From positions 1,984,001 through 2,048,000 of the forward strand of contig OZ241346.1 of assembly GCA_965199875.1 (NCBI GenBank): a stretch of 64,000 nucleotides of DNA, written 5' to 3'. Numbering within the stretch: position 1 is the stretch's first letter; every line of letters begins with the position of its first letter. This stretch comes from VXYL01 sp965199875 (lineage in GTDB: Bacteria; Pseudomonadota; Gammaproteobacteria; Pseudomonadales; Azotimanducaceae). The position numbers and the translations under genes are program-made. Of this stretch, positions 18,396-27,173 are shown one piece after another. A model generated the notes under the pieces. That model made no database searches. It was not told the origin of the DNA and was given only the letters and a program-made list of their open reading frames with translations.

Positions 18396-20145
18396 ATGTA
18401 CGTGCGCTGCCGAAGACGCTTCAAGGACGGCAAGGAGCACCGCTACTGGAGCGTGGTGGAGAGCTGCCGCCGCCGCGACGGCCGGGTGGTCCAGCGGCAG
18501 GTTCTGCACCTGGGCGAGATCAACGACGGCCAGCGCGCGGCGTGGTGCCGGGCGGTGGAGGTGGTGCGCGAGGTTCCGGCACGGAGCCGATGGCGTTGTT
18601 CGCGGAGGATCGGGAGGCGCCGGAGCTGGCCTGCGAGACGGTTCGGGTGAAGGTCGGCGAGCTGTCGGTTCGGCGTCCGCGGCAGTGGGGCGCGTGCTGG
18701 CTGGAGCTGGAGTTGTGGGCTCGGCTGGAACTGGATCGCTTCTGGGGGCCGCGGCTGCCGGCGAGCCGGCAGGGGACGCGCTGGCTGGACGTGCTGAAGA
18801 CGCTGGCGGCGTACCAGCTGGTCGATCCGGGCAGCGAGTGGTGGCTGCACCGGCACTGGTACGGGTACAGCGCCCTGCCGGATCTGCTGGGCGCCCCGGA
18901 GGCGCTGTCGGACGATGTGCCGTACCGCTGCCTGGACAAGCTGCTGGCGCATCGTCGGGAGTTCTTCGGCTTTCTGCGCGAACGCTGGGAGACGCTGTTC
19001 GACGCCCGCTTCGACGTGCTGCTTTACGACCTGACGAGCACGTACTTCGAGAGCGACCCGACGTTCGAGGGTCTGCGGCAGTTCGGCTACAGCCGCGACA
19101 AGCGCCCGGACTGCGTGCAGGTGGCGATCGGCCTGGTGGTGACGCCGCAGGGGTTCCCGCTGGCCTACGAGACGATGCCGGGCAACACGAGCGAGAAGTC
19201 CACGCTTGCGGACTTCCTCGCCGGCATCGAGAGCCGCTACGGCCGCTCGGATCGGGTGTGGATCATGGATCGGGGCATCCCGACCGAAGAGACGCTGGCG
19301 GCGATGCGCGACGGCGAGGCGCCGGTGGGCTGCCTGGTCGGCACGCCGAAGGGCCGGCTGACGGCGCTGGAACAGTCGTTTCTGGCGCTGCCCTGGCACG
19401 AGGCGCGCGAGTCCGTGGACGTGAAGCTGCTGCCGCAGGACGGCGAGGTGTACGTGCTCGCGCGCAGCCGGGCGCGGGTGCTCAAGGAGCGCTCCATGCG
19501 CCAGCGGCGGCTGAGGAAGCTGCTGCGGCGGCTGGGCGAACTGCGCGAGCAGGCGCCGAAGCGCGACGAACTGCTGATGAAGCTCGGCGCGGCGCGCAAG
19601 GAGGCGGGGCGCGCCTGGCATCTGGTGGACGTCCGCAAGCCGAAGGCCGGCGAGGAGGTCTCGGCGGACACCTTCACGTTCGCGCTGCGCCGCGACCGGC
19701 TGCGCCGGGCGCGCCGCCGCGAAGGCCGCTACCTGCTGCGCTCCAACCTGACCGGCGAGACCCCGGAGACGCTGTGGCGCTACTACATGCGGCTGACCGA
19801 AGTCGAGCAGGCGTTCAAGGAACTCAAGAGCGACTTGGCGGTGCGCCCGGTGTTCCACCGCCTCGACGCACGCGTCGAGGCGCACGTGTTCCTCGCCTTC
19901 GTCGGCTACTGCCTGCTGGTCACGCTCAAGAACATGGCCCGGCAGCAGGCGCCGGGCTGACGCCGCGCGCCGTGATCGAGAAGTTCGCCGCCATCCAGAT
20001 GGTGGACGTCCACCTGCCCACGTCGGACGGCCGCGAACTCGTCCTGACGCGCCACACGCAGCCCGACGACGGCCAGCGCCTGCTGCTCCACCAGCTCGGA
20101 CTGCGACTCCCCGAACAGCCGCCGCCGCGCATCCGCGCGCAATAG
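18396..20145 (+). mobile_element. IS1634-type transposase gene, two frameshifts
   Basis: The coding sequence runs through three frames. 18396-18573 encodes the head (MYVRCRRRFKDGKEHRYW). The long middle part to 19960 carries the DDE core: the Asp of LLYDLTSTYFE, the Asp of WIMDRGIPTEE, and EVEQAFKELKSDL. 19950-20145 encodes the tail (TPRAVIEKFAAIQMVDVHL). Each break is repaired by adding one base to a G- or C-run (GAGG to GAGGG near 18572; GGCTGACG to GGCCTGACG near 19958). Terminal inverted repeats were not found by eye. The element interrupts the toxin region and is flanked on the right by a transporter fragment. Confidence 0.85.
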
Positions 20146-20220
20146 CGCTCGCTTCCACGTCGCGCCCCTTCGGAGTCGGTGCCTTGTGGTGTTACCGGGC
20201 CGGCGGATTCCGGGCAGACC

Positions 20221-20370
20221 GTGCCAGCGCCCATCGACACGGTAGACGTCTACGGCGGCGTCTTCGGCGGCATTGCCGTGACGGCCTGCGTGGTGGCGCT
20301 CGTCTGCTTCGCGCTCTCGCCCTTGCTCACGCGCTGGATGCACATAGGCAAGGACGAATCAGCCGAATAG
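20221..20370 (+). pseudogene. C-terminal fragment of a POT-family peptide transporter
   Basis: About 49 codons ending at 20370 encode one transmembrane helix (GGIAVTACVVALVCFALSPLL) followed by TRWMHIGKDE, like the last helix and tail of proton-dependent oligopeptide transporters. No start codon or upstream transporter sequence is present; the transposase gene ends 76 bases before. It is probably the 3' stump of a transporter cut by the insertion. Confidence 0.5.
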
Positions 20371-20373
20371 CGA

Positions 20374-21345
20374 TCAAACGCCTTGCGCCGTGGATGCCGG
20401 GCTTCGGCACAGCACAAGGTTGTCCTGGTTGAGATTGCGCGACCAGACGAATTGCGCGGCGCCAAACTTCTCCTCGTAGTCGTGGTAGGCGCGGTTTCCG
20501 GTGACGTCGCGGGCTGAATAGGTCGACGCCGCTGGCCAATCGGCGTCGTCGAAGTCCACATCCGCCCAGTCGTCGGGCACGGGATAGTGCAAGGCGAGGC
20601 AGGAACCCGGATCGTCGTCTACGCAGGGCGGTTCCTCCGGACAAGCCGAGGTGTCCGGCCCCGGCGCCACGCAAGAGACGTCCTGCAGCGGGCTCATGTA
20701 GAACGCGCGGCATTTCCACGCGGCGTTCGTCTCGGTGCCGTCGCTGAAGCGGGCGACGAAGCCGCCGTCGCCCACGTTCCAACGGTCGTACTCCATGCCG
20801 ACGCCGAGGTGGGTGCCCCAGTCCACCAGCTTCACGGCGAACGCGAGCGGCGCTTTCGCTCGGAAGCGCACGACCGCCGAATTGAACGGCACGAAGCCGA
20901 TGGGGTCGCGCGCCACGATCTTGCCGTTGACGTACAGCTCGAAGTAGTTGTCGCCGAACAGATAGCCGGTGACCTCCTCGCCGTCTTCGTCGACGACCAC
21001 GGTTTGCAGGTCGTCGAGATAGTCTGGATTGTCGCCCTCGCCGCTGCAGCTGTTGTACAGATCGGTTGGATTCGGCCCTTCCGCCGGCACAGCGGGCACT
21101 TGCAGGCGCTCGCCGTTCGGGGCTTGCACCAACCCGCAGCGCGCCTCGACGAATCGCGTCGAGCCGCTGCATTCCCGGGCGAGATTGCCGCACGCGAAGC
21201 TCTCGGCCACAATCCCTTGCGTCACCACCGCGCCTTCCGGCGGCGTCTGCGGAATCGTGGGCGGCGGCGCGTCTTCCCCGCAGCCGGCCAACACGACTGC
21301 CGCAACCAAACAGGCGCCGCAGCGCCAGCACACCTTCTCCTTCAC
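20374..21345 (-). CDS. Secreted lipoprotein with beta-sandwich character
   Basis: A 323-residue lipoprotein. The signal peptide ends in VVLAGC (Cys22 lipidated). The GTG at 21345 is favoured because GGAGG lies nine bases upstream and it gives the normal M-K start; a GTG at 21354 is also open. The mature part is acidic, has about ten cysteines, and contains FGDNYFELYVNGK and an ADVDFDDADWPAAS stretch of the kind seen in galactose-binding-like beta-sandwich domains of extracellular proteins. No enzyme family is recognised. It is the only intact gene in the 17.5-21.8 kb debris, and its start is only about 20 bases from the toxin remnant, so little promoter space remains. Confidence 0.75.
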   Translation of the reverse strand: MKEKVCWRCGACLVAAVVLAGCGEDAPPPTIPQTPPEGAVVTQGIVAESFACGNLARECSGSTRFVEARCGLVQAPNGERLQVPAVPAEGPNPTDLYNSCSGEGDNPDYLDDLQTVVVDEDGEEVTGYLFGDNYFELYVNGKIVARDPIGFVPFNSAVVRFRAKAPLAFAVKLVDWGTHLGVGMEYDRWNVGDGGFVARFSDGTETNAAWKCRAFYMSPLQDVSCVAPGPDTSACPEEPPCVDDDPGSCLALHYPVPDDWADVDFDDADWPAASTYSARDVTGNRAYHDYEEKFGAAQFVWSRNLNQDNLVLCRSPASTAQGV

Positions 21346-21369
21346 GCTCGACACCCTCCGTCCACGGCC

Positions 21370-21792
21370 TTGAACCTAATAGACAACGGCCTCCTGCAAG
21401 AGGTTGCCATCGCCGAGGGCTATACGCACCTCGTGTCCTACGACAAGGACATGGCCAACAGGCATCCACCGCACATGCCCGTGCTTCTCGTGGACGACCC
21501 AAACGACGAGCGGTACCACATTGCCCCCGACGACAAGACGAGTGAGGCGCTCGAACGCCGCACGCTCCTCACGGCATCCGCCGTTGCTCGTTGCCTAGTC
21601 GAAACCCCGCCGATGGCGAGGGACTACCACGCCATCCTTGTAGAAAGGCTGCCGGCATCGAAAGCGTTGAAGCTCGTGGCGCAGCGCAGACACAAGCAGC
21701 ATCCCGACTACGAGACAAATCTCAAGCGTCACATCGCCGAACAACGAGCCAAGAGCCGCAATCCCGAAGCCAGAGGCGGGCGCGGACGCTGA
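21370..21792 (+). pseudogene. PIN-like (DUF5615-type) toxin, C-terminal fragment
   Basis: The reading frame carries DNGLLQEVAIAEGYTHL and VSYDKDMANRH, the usual second half of these PIN-like proteins (the acidic residue after the VSY strand is a metal ligand in the fold). A further 90 basic residues with no recognised family follow. A TTG at 21370 could start it, but the protein would lack the first acidic motif. It completes the fragment at 18124-18231 and is read on the same strand. Confidence 0.55.
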
Positions 21793-21860
21793 ACCGTCAC
21801 ACGCGCTCTGCCTGACACCGCCGACGGTGCTGGTTGGGGCTCTCCGTTCAACGCGCCGGT

Positions 21861-23015
21861 TCAGCCGCTCTCTTCCACGAGCGCCGCTTCGCCCGCCGCC
21901 GTTTGGCGGCGGGCCGGCGGCGTCAAAGGCACCGGCGTCATCACCCAGTCGATGTCGGCGTGTGCGCGGCGTTGCGGCGACGGAATCGTCAGTGCCGTGT
22001 GGCGTTGCGCGGCGACCGCGGCCGCGTCGATCTGCCAGCCTTTCTCGATCAATCGGCGTCGGGCCGCGCGAAAGCTCCCCATGAAGCGGTCGTCGCGCAC
22101 GGACAGCTCGTGCAAGTGGGTCTCCGGCAGGAAGTTCGGAGTTGCGCGCTCGACGATGGCCGCGTCCTGGGCGAAGATCTTGCGCAGCCGTTTGCGCGAG
22201 CCACGGTCGAAGAGATTCGGTTTGAAGAAGTTGCGCAGCTGCGTCGCGAAGGTGCGCGTGTGGTTTTCGTCCACCGGCGTGTTGGCGTCGAACATGATGA
22301 TGGACATCTTGGGGTTGATGTCGATGCGGATGCGCGCGATCAGGCCGTTCAGATGCCACTCCGGCTTGGTCACCGTGGGCTGGCGTTCCTTGCGCACCCG
22401 CCGCCGCAGCCAGCCCTTCATCTGCGGCGGATACTGGACGTTCTCCGATCGGCCCCGATGGTCGTTCTTTTCGACCGCGACGATGTGGTTGTCGTAGGCC
22501 GTCGCTTCCATGCCGAAGCTCGGATGGACGAAGGACGCATGGGCGATGTCGATGCCGTTCTCCACCACCCGCGCCGCTTCGGCGCGCCAATGCCATTCGT
22601 CGGTGATCCGCTTCCAGGCAGGGTCGTCGTATTCCGGGAAGTCCGGCAGCGGGAAGCGCTGCTCCTCGGGTGCGTCGCCAAGGAACACCCAGATCATCCC
22701 GAAGCGTTCGCAGGTGGGATAGGCGTCGATGCGCGCCCGGCGCGGCGGCGTGTAGTCCTCGCCTTCGGACGGCACGTGGACCACCTGCCCTTCGCCGTCG
22801 TAGCGCCAGCCGTGGTACGGGCAGGCGACGCAGTCGCCCTTTCGCCAGCCGCCGGAGAGCGACCCGCCACGGTGCAGGCAGATGTCGCTCAAGCAATGCA
22901 CGTCGCCCTGCGAATCGCGAAACAGCACGAAGTCCTGACCCAGCATCCGCGTGCGAACGGGCTTCTCCCCGACCGCGCTGGACCACTCGGCGACGTACCA
23001 CAGGTTGATCAACAT
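21861..23015 (-). CDS. Rieske non-heme iron oxygenase, alpha subunit
   Basis: A 384-residue ring-hydroxylating-type oxygenase. The Rieske 2Fe-2S ligands are C46, H48, C65 and H68 (CLHRGG and CPYHGW). The mononuclear iron site has the full pattern E152-N153-x2-D156-x2-H159-x4-H164. It opens at ATG 23015 (MLINLWYVAEW). These enzymes use a reductase or ferredoxin and O2 to hydroxylate, demethylate or cleave rings. No reductase gene is adjacent. Plant pheophorbide a oxygenase is also a Rieske enzyme; that matters because RCCR- and chlorophyllase-like genes lie 2.3 kb away. I see nothing in this sequence that ties it to that subfamily. Confidence 0.92.
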   Translation of the reverse strand: MLINLWYVAEWSSAVGEKPVRTRMLGQDFVLFRDSQGDVHCLSDICLHRGGSLSGGWRKGDCVACPYHGWRYDGEGQVVHVPSEGEDYTPPRRARIDAYPTCERFGMIWVFLGDAPEEQRFPLPDFPEYDDPAWKRITDEWHWRAEAARVVENGIDIAHASFVHPSFGMEATAYDNHIVAVEKNDHRGRSENVQYPPQMKGWLRRRVRKERQPTVTKPEWHLNGLIARIRIDINPKMSIIMFDANTPVDENHTRTFATQLRNFFKPNLFDRGSRKRLRKIFAQDAAIVERATPNFLPETHLHELSVRDDRFMGSFRAARRRLIEKGWQIDAAAVAAQRHTALTIPSPQRRAHADIDWVMTPVPLTPPARRQTAAGEAALVEESG

Positions 23016-23080
23016 CGCGCACTCCTCGTTCCCATCGACTGGCCTTGCCGCTGTCTACGCGCTGCGGCTGTCGGCGTGGC

Positions 23081-23126
23081 GCCTGCAATCTCCAAGCCCT
23101 TGACTGAGTATACATTCTGCCTAGGC
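23081..23126. repeat. Direct repeat copy 1 (about 45 bp)
   Basis: Begins GCCTGCAATCTCC and ends with the palindrome GCCTAGGC. It matches 25262-25316 with a few substitutions and a 9-base length difference before GCCTAGGC. The two copies bracket the nitroreductase and the ATPase gene. On the minus strand both encode the same short peptide text (YSxKGLEIA), with mostly silent changes, so they may be remains of a coding sequence rather than a transposon end. Confidence 0.6.
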
Positions 23127-23133
23127 GACGCGG

Positions 23134-23769
23134 CTAAGGCTGCCAGCGATCCCAGCGCACCGTCTCTTCCAGCGGAAGCCGCGTAACCGGCCCGAACCGC
23201 CCCATCGGATAGCCCACGGGCACAAGGCAGAAGGCCGCCATGTTGTCCGGCAACCCCAGCACCTCGCGGGCCGCGGCGCGATCGGAAAGGCCCAGCGTAG
23301 TTGGCGCGGCGCCAAGGCCGAGCGCTCGCGCTGCCAATAGAAGATTCTGCACGGCTGGCCAGATCGATCCGCCGGCGCTGGCGGTGTTGGCATCGGCCAC
23401 CGATCGTTCGAACTGGTAGCAGGCGATGATGAGCGCCGGGATGTCCTGCATGTGCTCGGCCTGCCACAGCACGGCGTTGAGCATCCGCTGCCGCTTGTCG
23501 GCATCCTGATGCGGCAGGGCGGCGGCGCGACCAGACGCCGGCGCGGCGTAGGCCCTTACTGCGGTCTTGTTCAGGCTGGCGAGCTTCTCGCGCTGCGCGC
23601 GGTCGCGGACAATGATCCAGCGGGCGCCTTGCGCGTTGGAGCCGGTCGGCGCCTGGTTGGCGGCGTCCACCAGCTTGAGCAGCAGCTCCTCCGGCACCGG
23701 ATCGGATTTGAGCCGGCGCATGGCCCGGCAGCTGTAGATGGTCTCGAAAATGCCCAGTTCGGCGGTCAT
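23134..23769 (-). CDS. Nitroreductase-family flavoprotein
   Basis: A 211-residue protein of normal nitroreductase length. It shows the FMN-binding opening (IYSCRAMRRLKSDPVPEE), AANQAPTGSNAQGARW, and the later AVQNLLLAARALGLGA and VGYPMGRFGPVTRLPLEE. The family reduces nitro groups, quinones or other conjugated systems with NAD(P)H. The open frame extends upstream to 23889, but similarity begins at ATG 23769. It lies just before the Rieske gene on the same strand (118 bases apart), so the two may be co-transcribed. Confidence 0.9.
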   Translation of the reverse strand: MTAELGIFETIYSCRAMRRLKSDPVPEELLLKLVDAANQAPTGSNAQGARWIIVRDRAQREKLASLNKTAVRAYAAPASGRAAALPHQDADKRQRMLNAVLWQAEHMQDIPALIIACYQFERSVADANTASAGGSIWPAVQNLLLAARALGLGAAPTTLGLSDRAAAREVLGLPDNMAAFCLVPVGYPMGRFGPVTRLPLEETVRWDRWQP

Positions 23770-24023
23770 GGCGTTGGTTCTCCTTCGGCTTCGCCCCAAC
23801 CTCACGAAGCGGTCTGCGTTGATGAAAAGTGCTCCACGGCTGCGTGGGCTCGCTCCGCATCCTCGAACGCCCGCGCCAGCACACCCCACGCAGTATGCAG
23901 CACATCGCCTTCCATGCGCCCGGAGAAGTTGCAGATCGAGTGCTGCATCCGCAGCCTATCCCGCCATCGATGCGGTGATCGATCTGCAATACGCTGCTCG
24001 CCGGCTGCGTGTACCATGAACGC

Positions 24024-25235
24024 ATGCGCATGCCACTCAAGCCGCTCCCCGACGAACGCCAGCCACCTCTCTACTTCGCGGGCCGAGCGCATGATCTCCG
24101 CACCCTCTCGGCCGAACTCGAAGCGCTCTGCGCCACCGGCCAGGCTCCAGGCGGCCTGCAACTGGTCACCGGCCTGCCCGGCGTCGGGAAGACGCAGCTG
24201 GCGATGAAGCACATCGGCAACGTGTCCGGCAGGCAGATCGGCGGCGTGGAGGTTCGGACCTTGGCTCTCGACCCAGCCGGGCTGTCCAGCACGATATCGC
24301 TATTCCGCAGCATCTGCGAAGCATTGGGAGCGGTGTCCAACGGCGACAGCATCGCCCAGATCGACGATCGGCTGGCGGGCGTAAGCGCGAACGCTGGGGT
24401 GCTCGGTGCCAAGGTCGGCGCGTCCGTGAACACGGACGTTGGCCGCCACACCGGAGACTTGGGGATGCTGCTCAGGCAGTCGCAGCTGGCGGGCCTTTGG
24501 AAGAAGAAGGCCCTGGTGCTGGTCGTCGACGAGTTGCAGCGCATTGACGCAGATGGACTCGAGCGACTGGCGGTGCTGCACATGAACATGAGCAACTGTC
24601 CGATCCAGCTGGTGGGGTTTGGGATGCACCACACTCCGAAGGTGCTCGCCAACCCGCCTGGCGGCCGACCGGGCATTTCACGCATCAGGCCGCCTTTGGA
24701 GTTGGGGCCCCTCTCTACCGTTGAGACCTGCGACGCTGTGGTGGGAAACCTTGAGGCGATGGGGCACATGAGCAACCTAGGCGTCACCCGCGAGAGCGCG
24801 CAGGCTCTGGCGAACGCCAGCTTCGGGTTCCCGCAACACATCCGTGGCTACCTGCAAGGCGCCGACGCCGCCATACGCAGGCACGGGCACCTGCAGAATG
24901 GGGCACTGAAGGATGCGTTGTCGCAGGGCGACGCCAACCGGGCGACGTACTACGACCAAAGGTTGGCTGCCATGGGCAAAGGGCCGCACCTGCTCTATCC
25001 GCTCGCGGAGCACATGGAATCGGCGCAAATGGAGAACGTCACCACACCGTTCGCGGAAGCGTCGGTCGGCAAAGACGTCGTCAATGCCGCCATCGAACAC
25101 GGCGTGATGGTTGAGGGACCGCACGGCACACTGGCATTCGGCATTCCATCGTTTCGCAAGCACATGATCGCGCAAGCGGCGGCCTACCAGCGGATCGCCC
25201 GCCGCGAGAACGCCGTGAAGTCGGTCACACGCTGA
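24024..25235 (+). CDS. Orphan AAA-type ATPase, paralogue 2
   Basis: A 403-residue paralogue of the protein at 2142-3308. Walker A is GLPGVGKT and Walker B is LVLVVDEL. Shared landmarks along the whole length include PPLYFAGR, DVGRHT, a GFGMHHT counterpart, ASFGFPQHIRGYLQGA, AIEHG and FGIPSF. The start is set at ATG 24024 from alignment with the paralogue; GTG 24009 and ATG 24030 are alternatives. The last 40 residues are basic. It is bracketed by a direct repeat (23081 and 25262) together with the nitroreductase gene. Function unknown. Confidence 0.82.
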   Translation: MRMPLKPLPDERQPPLYFAGRAHDLRTLSAELEALCATGQAPGGLQLVTGLPGVGKTQLAMKHIGNVSGRQIGGVEVRTLALDPAGLSSTISLFRSICEALGAVSNGDSIAQIDDRLAGVSANAGVLGAKVGASVNTDVGRHTGDLGMLLRQSQLAGLWKKKALVLVVDELQRIDADGLERLAVLHMNMSNCPIQLVGFGMHHTPKVLANPPGGRPGISRIRPPLELGPLSTVETCDAVVGNLEAMGHMSNLGVTRESAQALANASFGFPQHIRGYLQGADAAIRRHGHLQNGALKDALSQGDANRATYYDQRLAAMGKGPHLLYPLAEHMESAQMENVTTPFAEASVGKDVVNAAIEHGVMVEGPHGTLAFGIPSFRKHMIAQAAAYQRIARRENAVKSVTR

Positions 25236-25261
25236 GGCCGCACACGCGCCAGCGCGGCAGC

Positions 25262-25316
25262 GCTTGCAATCTCCAGTCCCTTAATCGAGTATGCATTCTC
25301 CATTGCCTGCCTAGGC
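25262..25316. repeat. Direct repeat copy 2 (about 55 bp)
   Basis: Second copy of the repeat at 23081-23126, in the same orientation, with the 9 extra bases CCATTGCCT before the shared GCCTAGGC. It ends 12 bases before the start of the RCCR-like gene, so it may also lie within that gene's promoter or leader. Confidence 0.6.
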
Positions 25317-25328
25317 CCGATCCCAACG

Positions 25329-26144
25329 ATGGCCACCTCCACCAAGTCGCTCATGGACACGATTGCCGCCCGTCCGCAGGTGGACAATCGGGAGACCTTC
25401 AACGCGCTGTGGAGCAACTTGGGCGGCTTGTTCGACAAGGTCGCGGCGCGGTTCGAGCTGCAGCCGGATGCCTCCACTGCAGATTTGCAGCCCTACCATG
25501 CCATCGACGGCAGCGGCGCGGGAGGCAGTCTCAGCACGTTCGCCGGGCCCGAGGTCGATTGGCTGGTGTTCTCCTGGGTGGGCAATCCTAAAGCCAGCTT
25601 CAGCAACATGCATCTCACCGTGAGCCTGTCCAGCAAGATCGACGCGCCGCACCTCGGCCTCGCCTTCGGCACCGCGCCGCATCTGTTCTTCTACATGGAC
25701 TTCATCGCGCGCAAGGACTTGGCCGCCAATCCGGACTACATGGATGCCTACTACCAGGAGCTGAACGAGGAACATCTGCGCTTGCACGAGAATCCGGCCT
25801 TCACCGCCTTCGTCAGCCGCAATCTGTACATGCGCGTCACCCAAACCGCCGCCAGCCTGTGCTTCACCGCCGAGGACACCGAGGCGAACCGGGAGACGCT
25901 GCGCGACACGGCGCAGAGAATGGTGGCGCAATGGCTCGCCAACGTGGACAAGGCGAACCCCGTGCCGGAGGCGCAGCGCCCGGCTCTGGCGGCGCGGGAC
26001 GAGTCCGTTCGCCGCTCCATCGCCGAGCGCGACCCGATGAACGCGCTGGTGAAGCGCATGTACGGCGAGGAACTCACGGCCAAACTCGTGAAGGCGCTTT
26101 GGGGCGGCGACCGCGCGCTGCCGCGGCCGGCGTGGCCGGCGTGA
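25329..26144 (+). CDS. Red chlorophyll catabolite reductase (RCCR)-like protein
   Basis: A 271-residue protein with clear similarity, recalled by eye, to plant RCCR. The PEVDWLVFSW strand, the central RKDLAANPDYMDAYYQEL segment (plant: RKDLVLNPDYLKEYYQ), SRNLYMRVTQTAAS, and a C-terminal ARDESVRRSIAER followed by RMYGEELTAKLV (plant: RRDKSFRR, then MFGEEVSSRVV) occur in the same order. RCCR is a ferredoxin-dependent bilin-type reductase acting on the open-chain product of chlorophyll ring cleavage. No transit or signal peptide is seen. It is the first gene of a four-gene coupled operon; its TGA overlaps the next start (GTGA). Confidence 0.82.
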   Translation: MATSTKSLMDTIAARPQVDNRETFNALWSNLGGLFDKVAARFELQPDASTADLQPYHAIDGSGAGGSLSTFAGPEVDWLVFSWVGNPKASFSNMHLTVSLSSKIDAPHLGLAFGTAPHLFFYMDFIARKDLAANPDYMDAYYQELNEEHLRLHENPAFTAFVSRNLYMRVTQTAASLCFTAEDTEANRETLRDTAQRMVAQWLANVDKANPVPEAQRPALAARDESVRRSIAERDPMNALVKRMYGEELTAKLVKALWGGDRALPRPAWPA

Positions 26145-27127
26145 AGAGCGCCGTGCGGGCGGTCTATCGGGCCGCCAAGATGCCGGGGCGGCAAGCGCCC
26201 TACGACAACGTGACGCTCAAGCTCCACTACCCGGCCCGCTACGGCGACAGCTTCAACGAGCGCGACACGGGCTTCGTGCCGCCAGACGACTCGCGCGCGC
26301 CCTTTCCCGTGGTGATCTTCATGCCGGGCATCAACATTTCGCCCGAATCATACGGCTGGGTGGCACGGCGGCTGGCGAGCGCGGGTTTCCTGACTGTCAC
26401 CTACAGCTGGGTGACGGTTGAGATCGCAGACCGCGCGAGTTTGAGCCCGGGCGTGGATATCGATTCCCTGCGCCCGGAAAACTACGGTCGCGCTCCATCC
26501 TGCCCTCCCCTGCCGGCGATTCTGGACGACCTCGCGGACGCGGCGCGGCACGGCCTCCTGGCAGGGCATTTGGATCTCGATCGCGTCGTCCTCGGCGGCC
26601 ACTCGGCGGGCGGCAGCATGGCTTTACTGAATGCCAACCGCCGCTGGTTCCCCGCCCTGCGCGGCGCGTTCGCCTACGCGGCGCACACCGCCGGCAACGT
26701 CGGCCTCGGCTGGGCCGAAGGCAGTTTCATGCCGCTGACGGGCGAACTGCCCTTGCTGATGATGGGCGGCGGCCGAGACGGCGTCATCGCCGCCAGCAGC
26801 CATCGCTACGGTACGCAGGACGGCGCCAGCGCCGCCATCGAACGCACGTTCGCGACCGCCGTGCCGGGCGAGCGCGGCGATCGCTATCTGCTGATCGCCG
26901 AAGGCGCCAACCACTTCGCGTTCGCGTGGCCACGCGACAAATCCACCGGCCGCGCCTACCTGGATGGCAAGACGGCTGGCAGCAAGCGCAAGATGCGCCG
27001 CTATCTCGGCGACGCGACGGTGGCGTTCTGCCGCTACGCCTGCCACGCCGACGCCGCGGCCGCCGACGCCTTGCGCCAACTGTGCGATCCGGCGCATCCT
27101 TTGGCGGCCGTCGCCGAGCGCAAATGA
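26141..27127 (+). CDS. Chlorophyllase-like alpha/beta hydrolase
   Basis: A 328-residue hydrolase starting at GTG 26141, coupled to the RCCR-like gene. The oxyanion region is PFPVVIFMPGINISPESYG. The nucleophile elbow is GGHSAGG with Ser155, and the likely acid and base lie in GGGRDGV and GANHFAFAW. Compared with plant chlorophyllase, the order and the C-terminal KRKMRRYLGDATVAF segment (plant: RRPMRRFVGG) agree. Chlorophyllase removes phytol from chlorophyll by ester hydrolysis. Dienelactone-hydrolase-like esterases are the alternative reading. The pairing with an RCCR homologue makes a chlorophyll-derived ester the best guess. Confidence 0.75.
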   Translation: MKSAVRAVYRAAKMPGRQAPYDNVTLKLHYPARYGDSFNERDTGFVPPDDSRAPFPVVIFMPGINISPESYGWVARRLASAGFLTVTYSWVTVEIADRASLSPGVDIDSLRPENYGRAPSCPPLPAILDDLADAARHGLLAGHLDLDRVVLGGHSAGGSMALLNANRRWFPALRGAFAYAAHTAGNVGLGWAEGSFMPLTGELPLLMMGGGRDGVIAASSHRYGTQDGASAAIERTFATAVPGERGDRYLLIAEGANHFAFAWPRDKSTGRAYLDGKTAGSKRKMRRYLGDATVAFCRYACHADAAAADALRQLCDPAHPLAAVAERK

Positions 27128-27173
27128 GCCCGCCCACGCGCGCATCGGCCAAACCACTGCGGGAAGGACGCCA

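Noticed and set aside
18146..20158. Long antisense frames across the IS1634-type transposase
   Set aside because: They carry no motif and mirror the transposase, which has the DDE residues on the plus strand.
18232..21378. A single transposon exactly spanning the split toxin gene
   Set aside because: The ends of the interval show no inverted repeats and only a three-base match (CTA) at the junctions, so a clean insertion is not supported.
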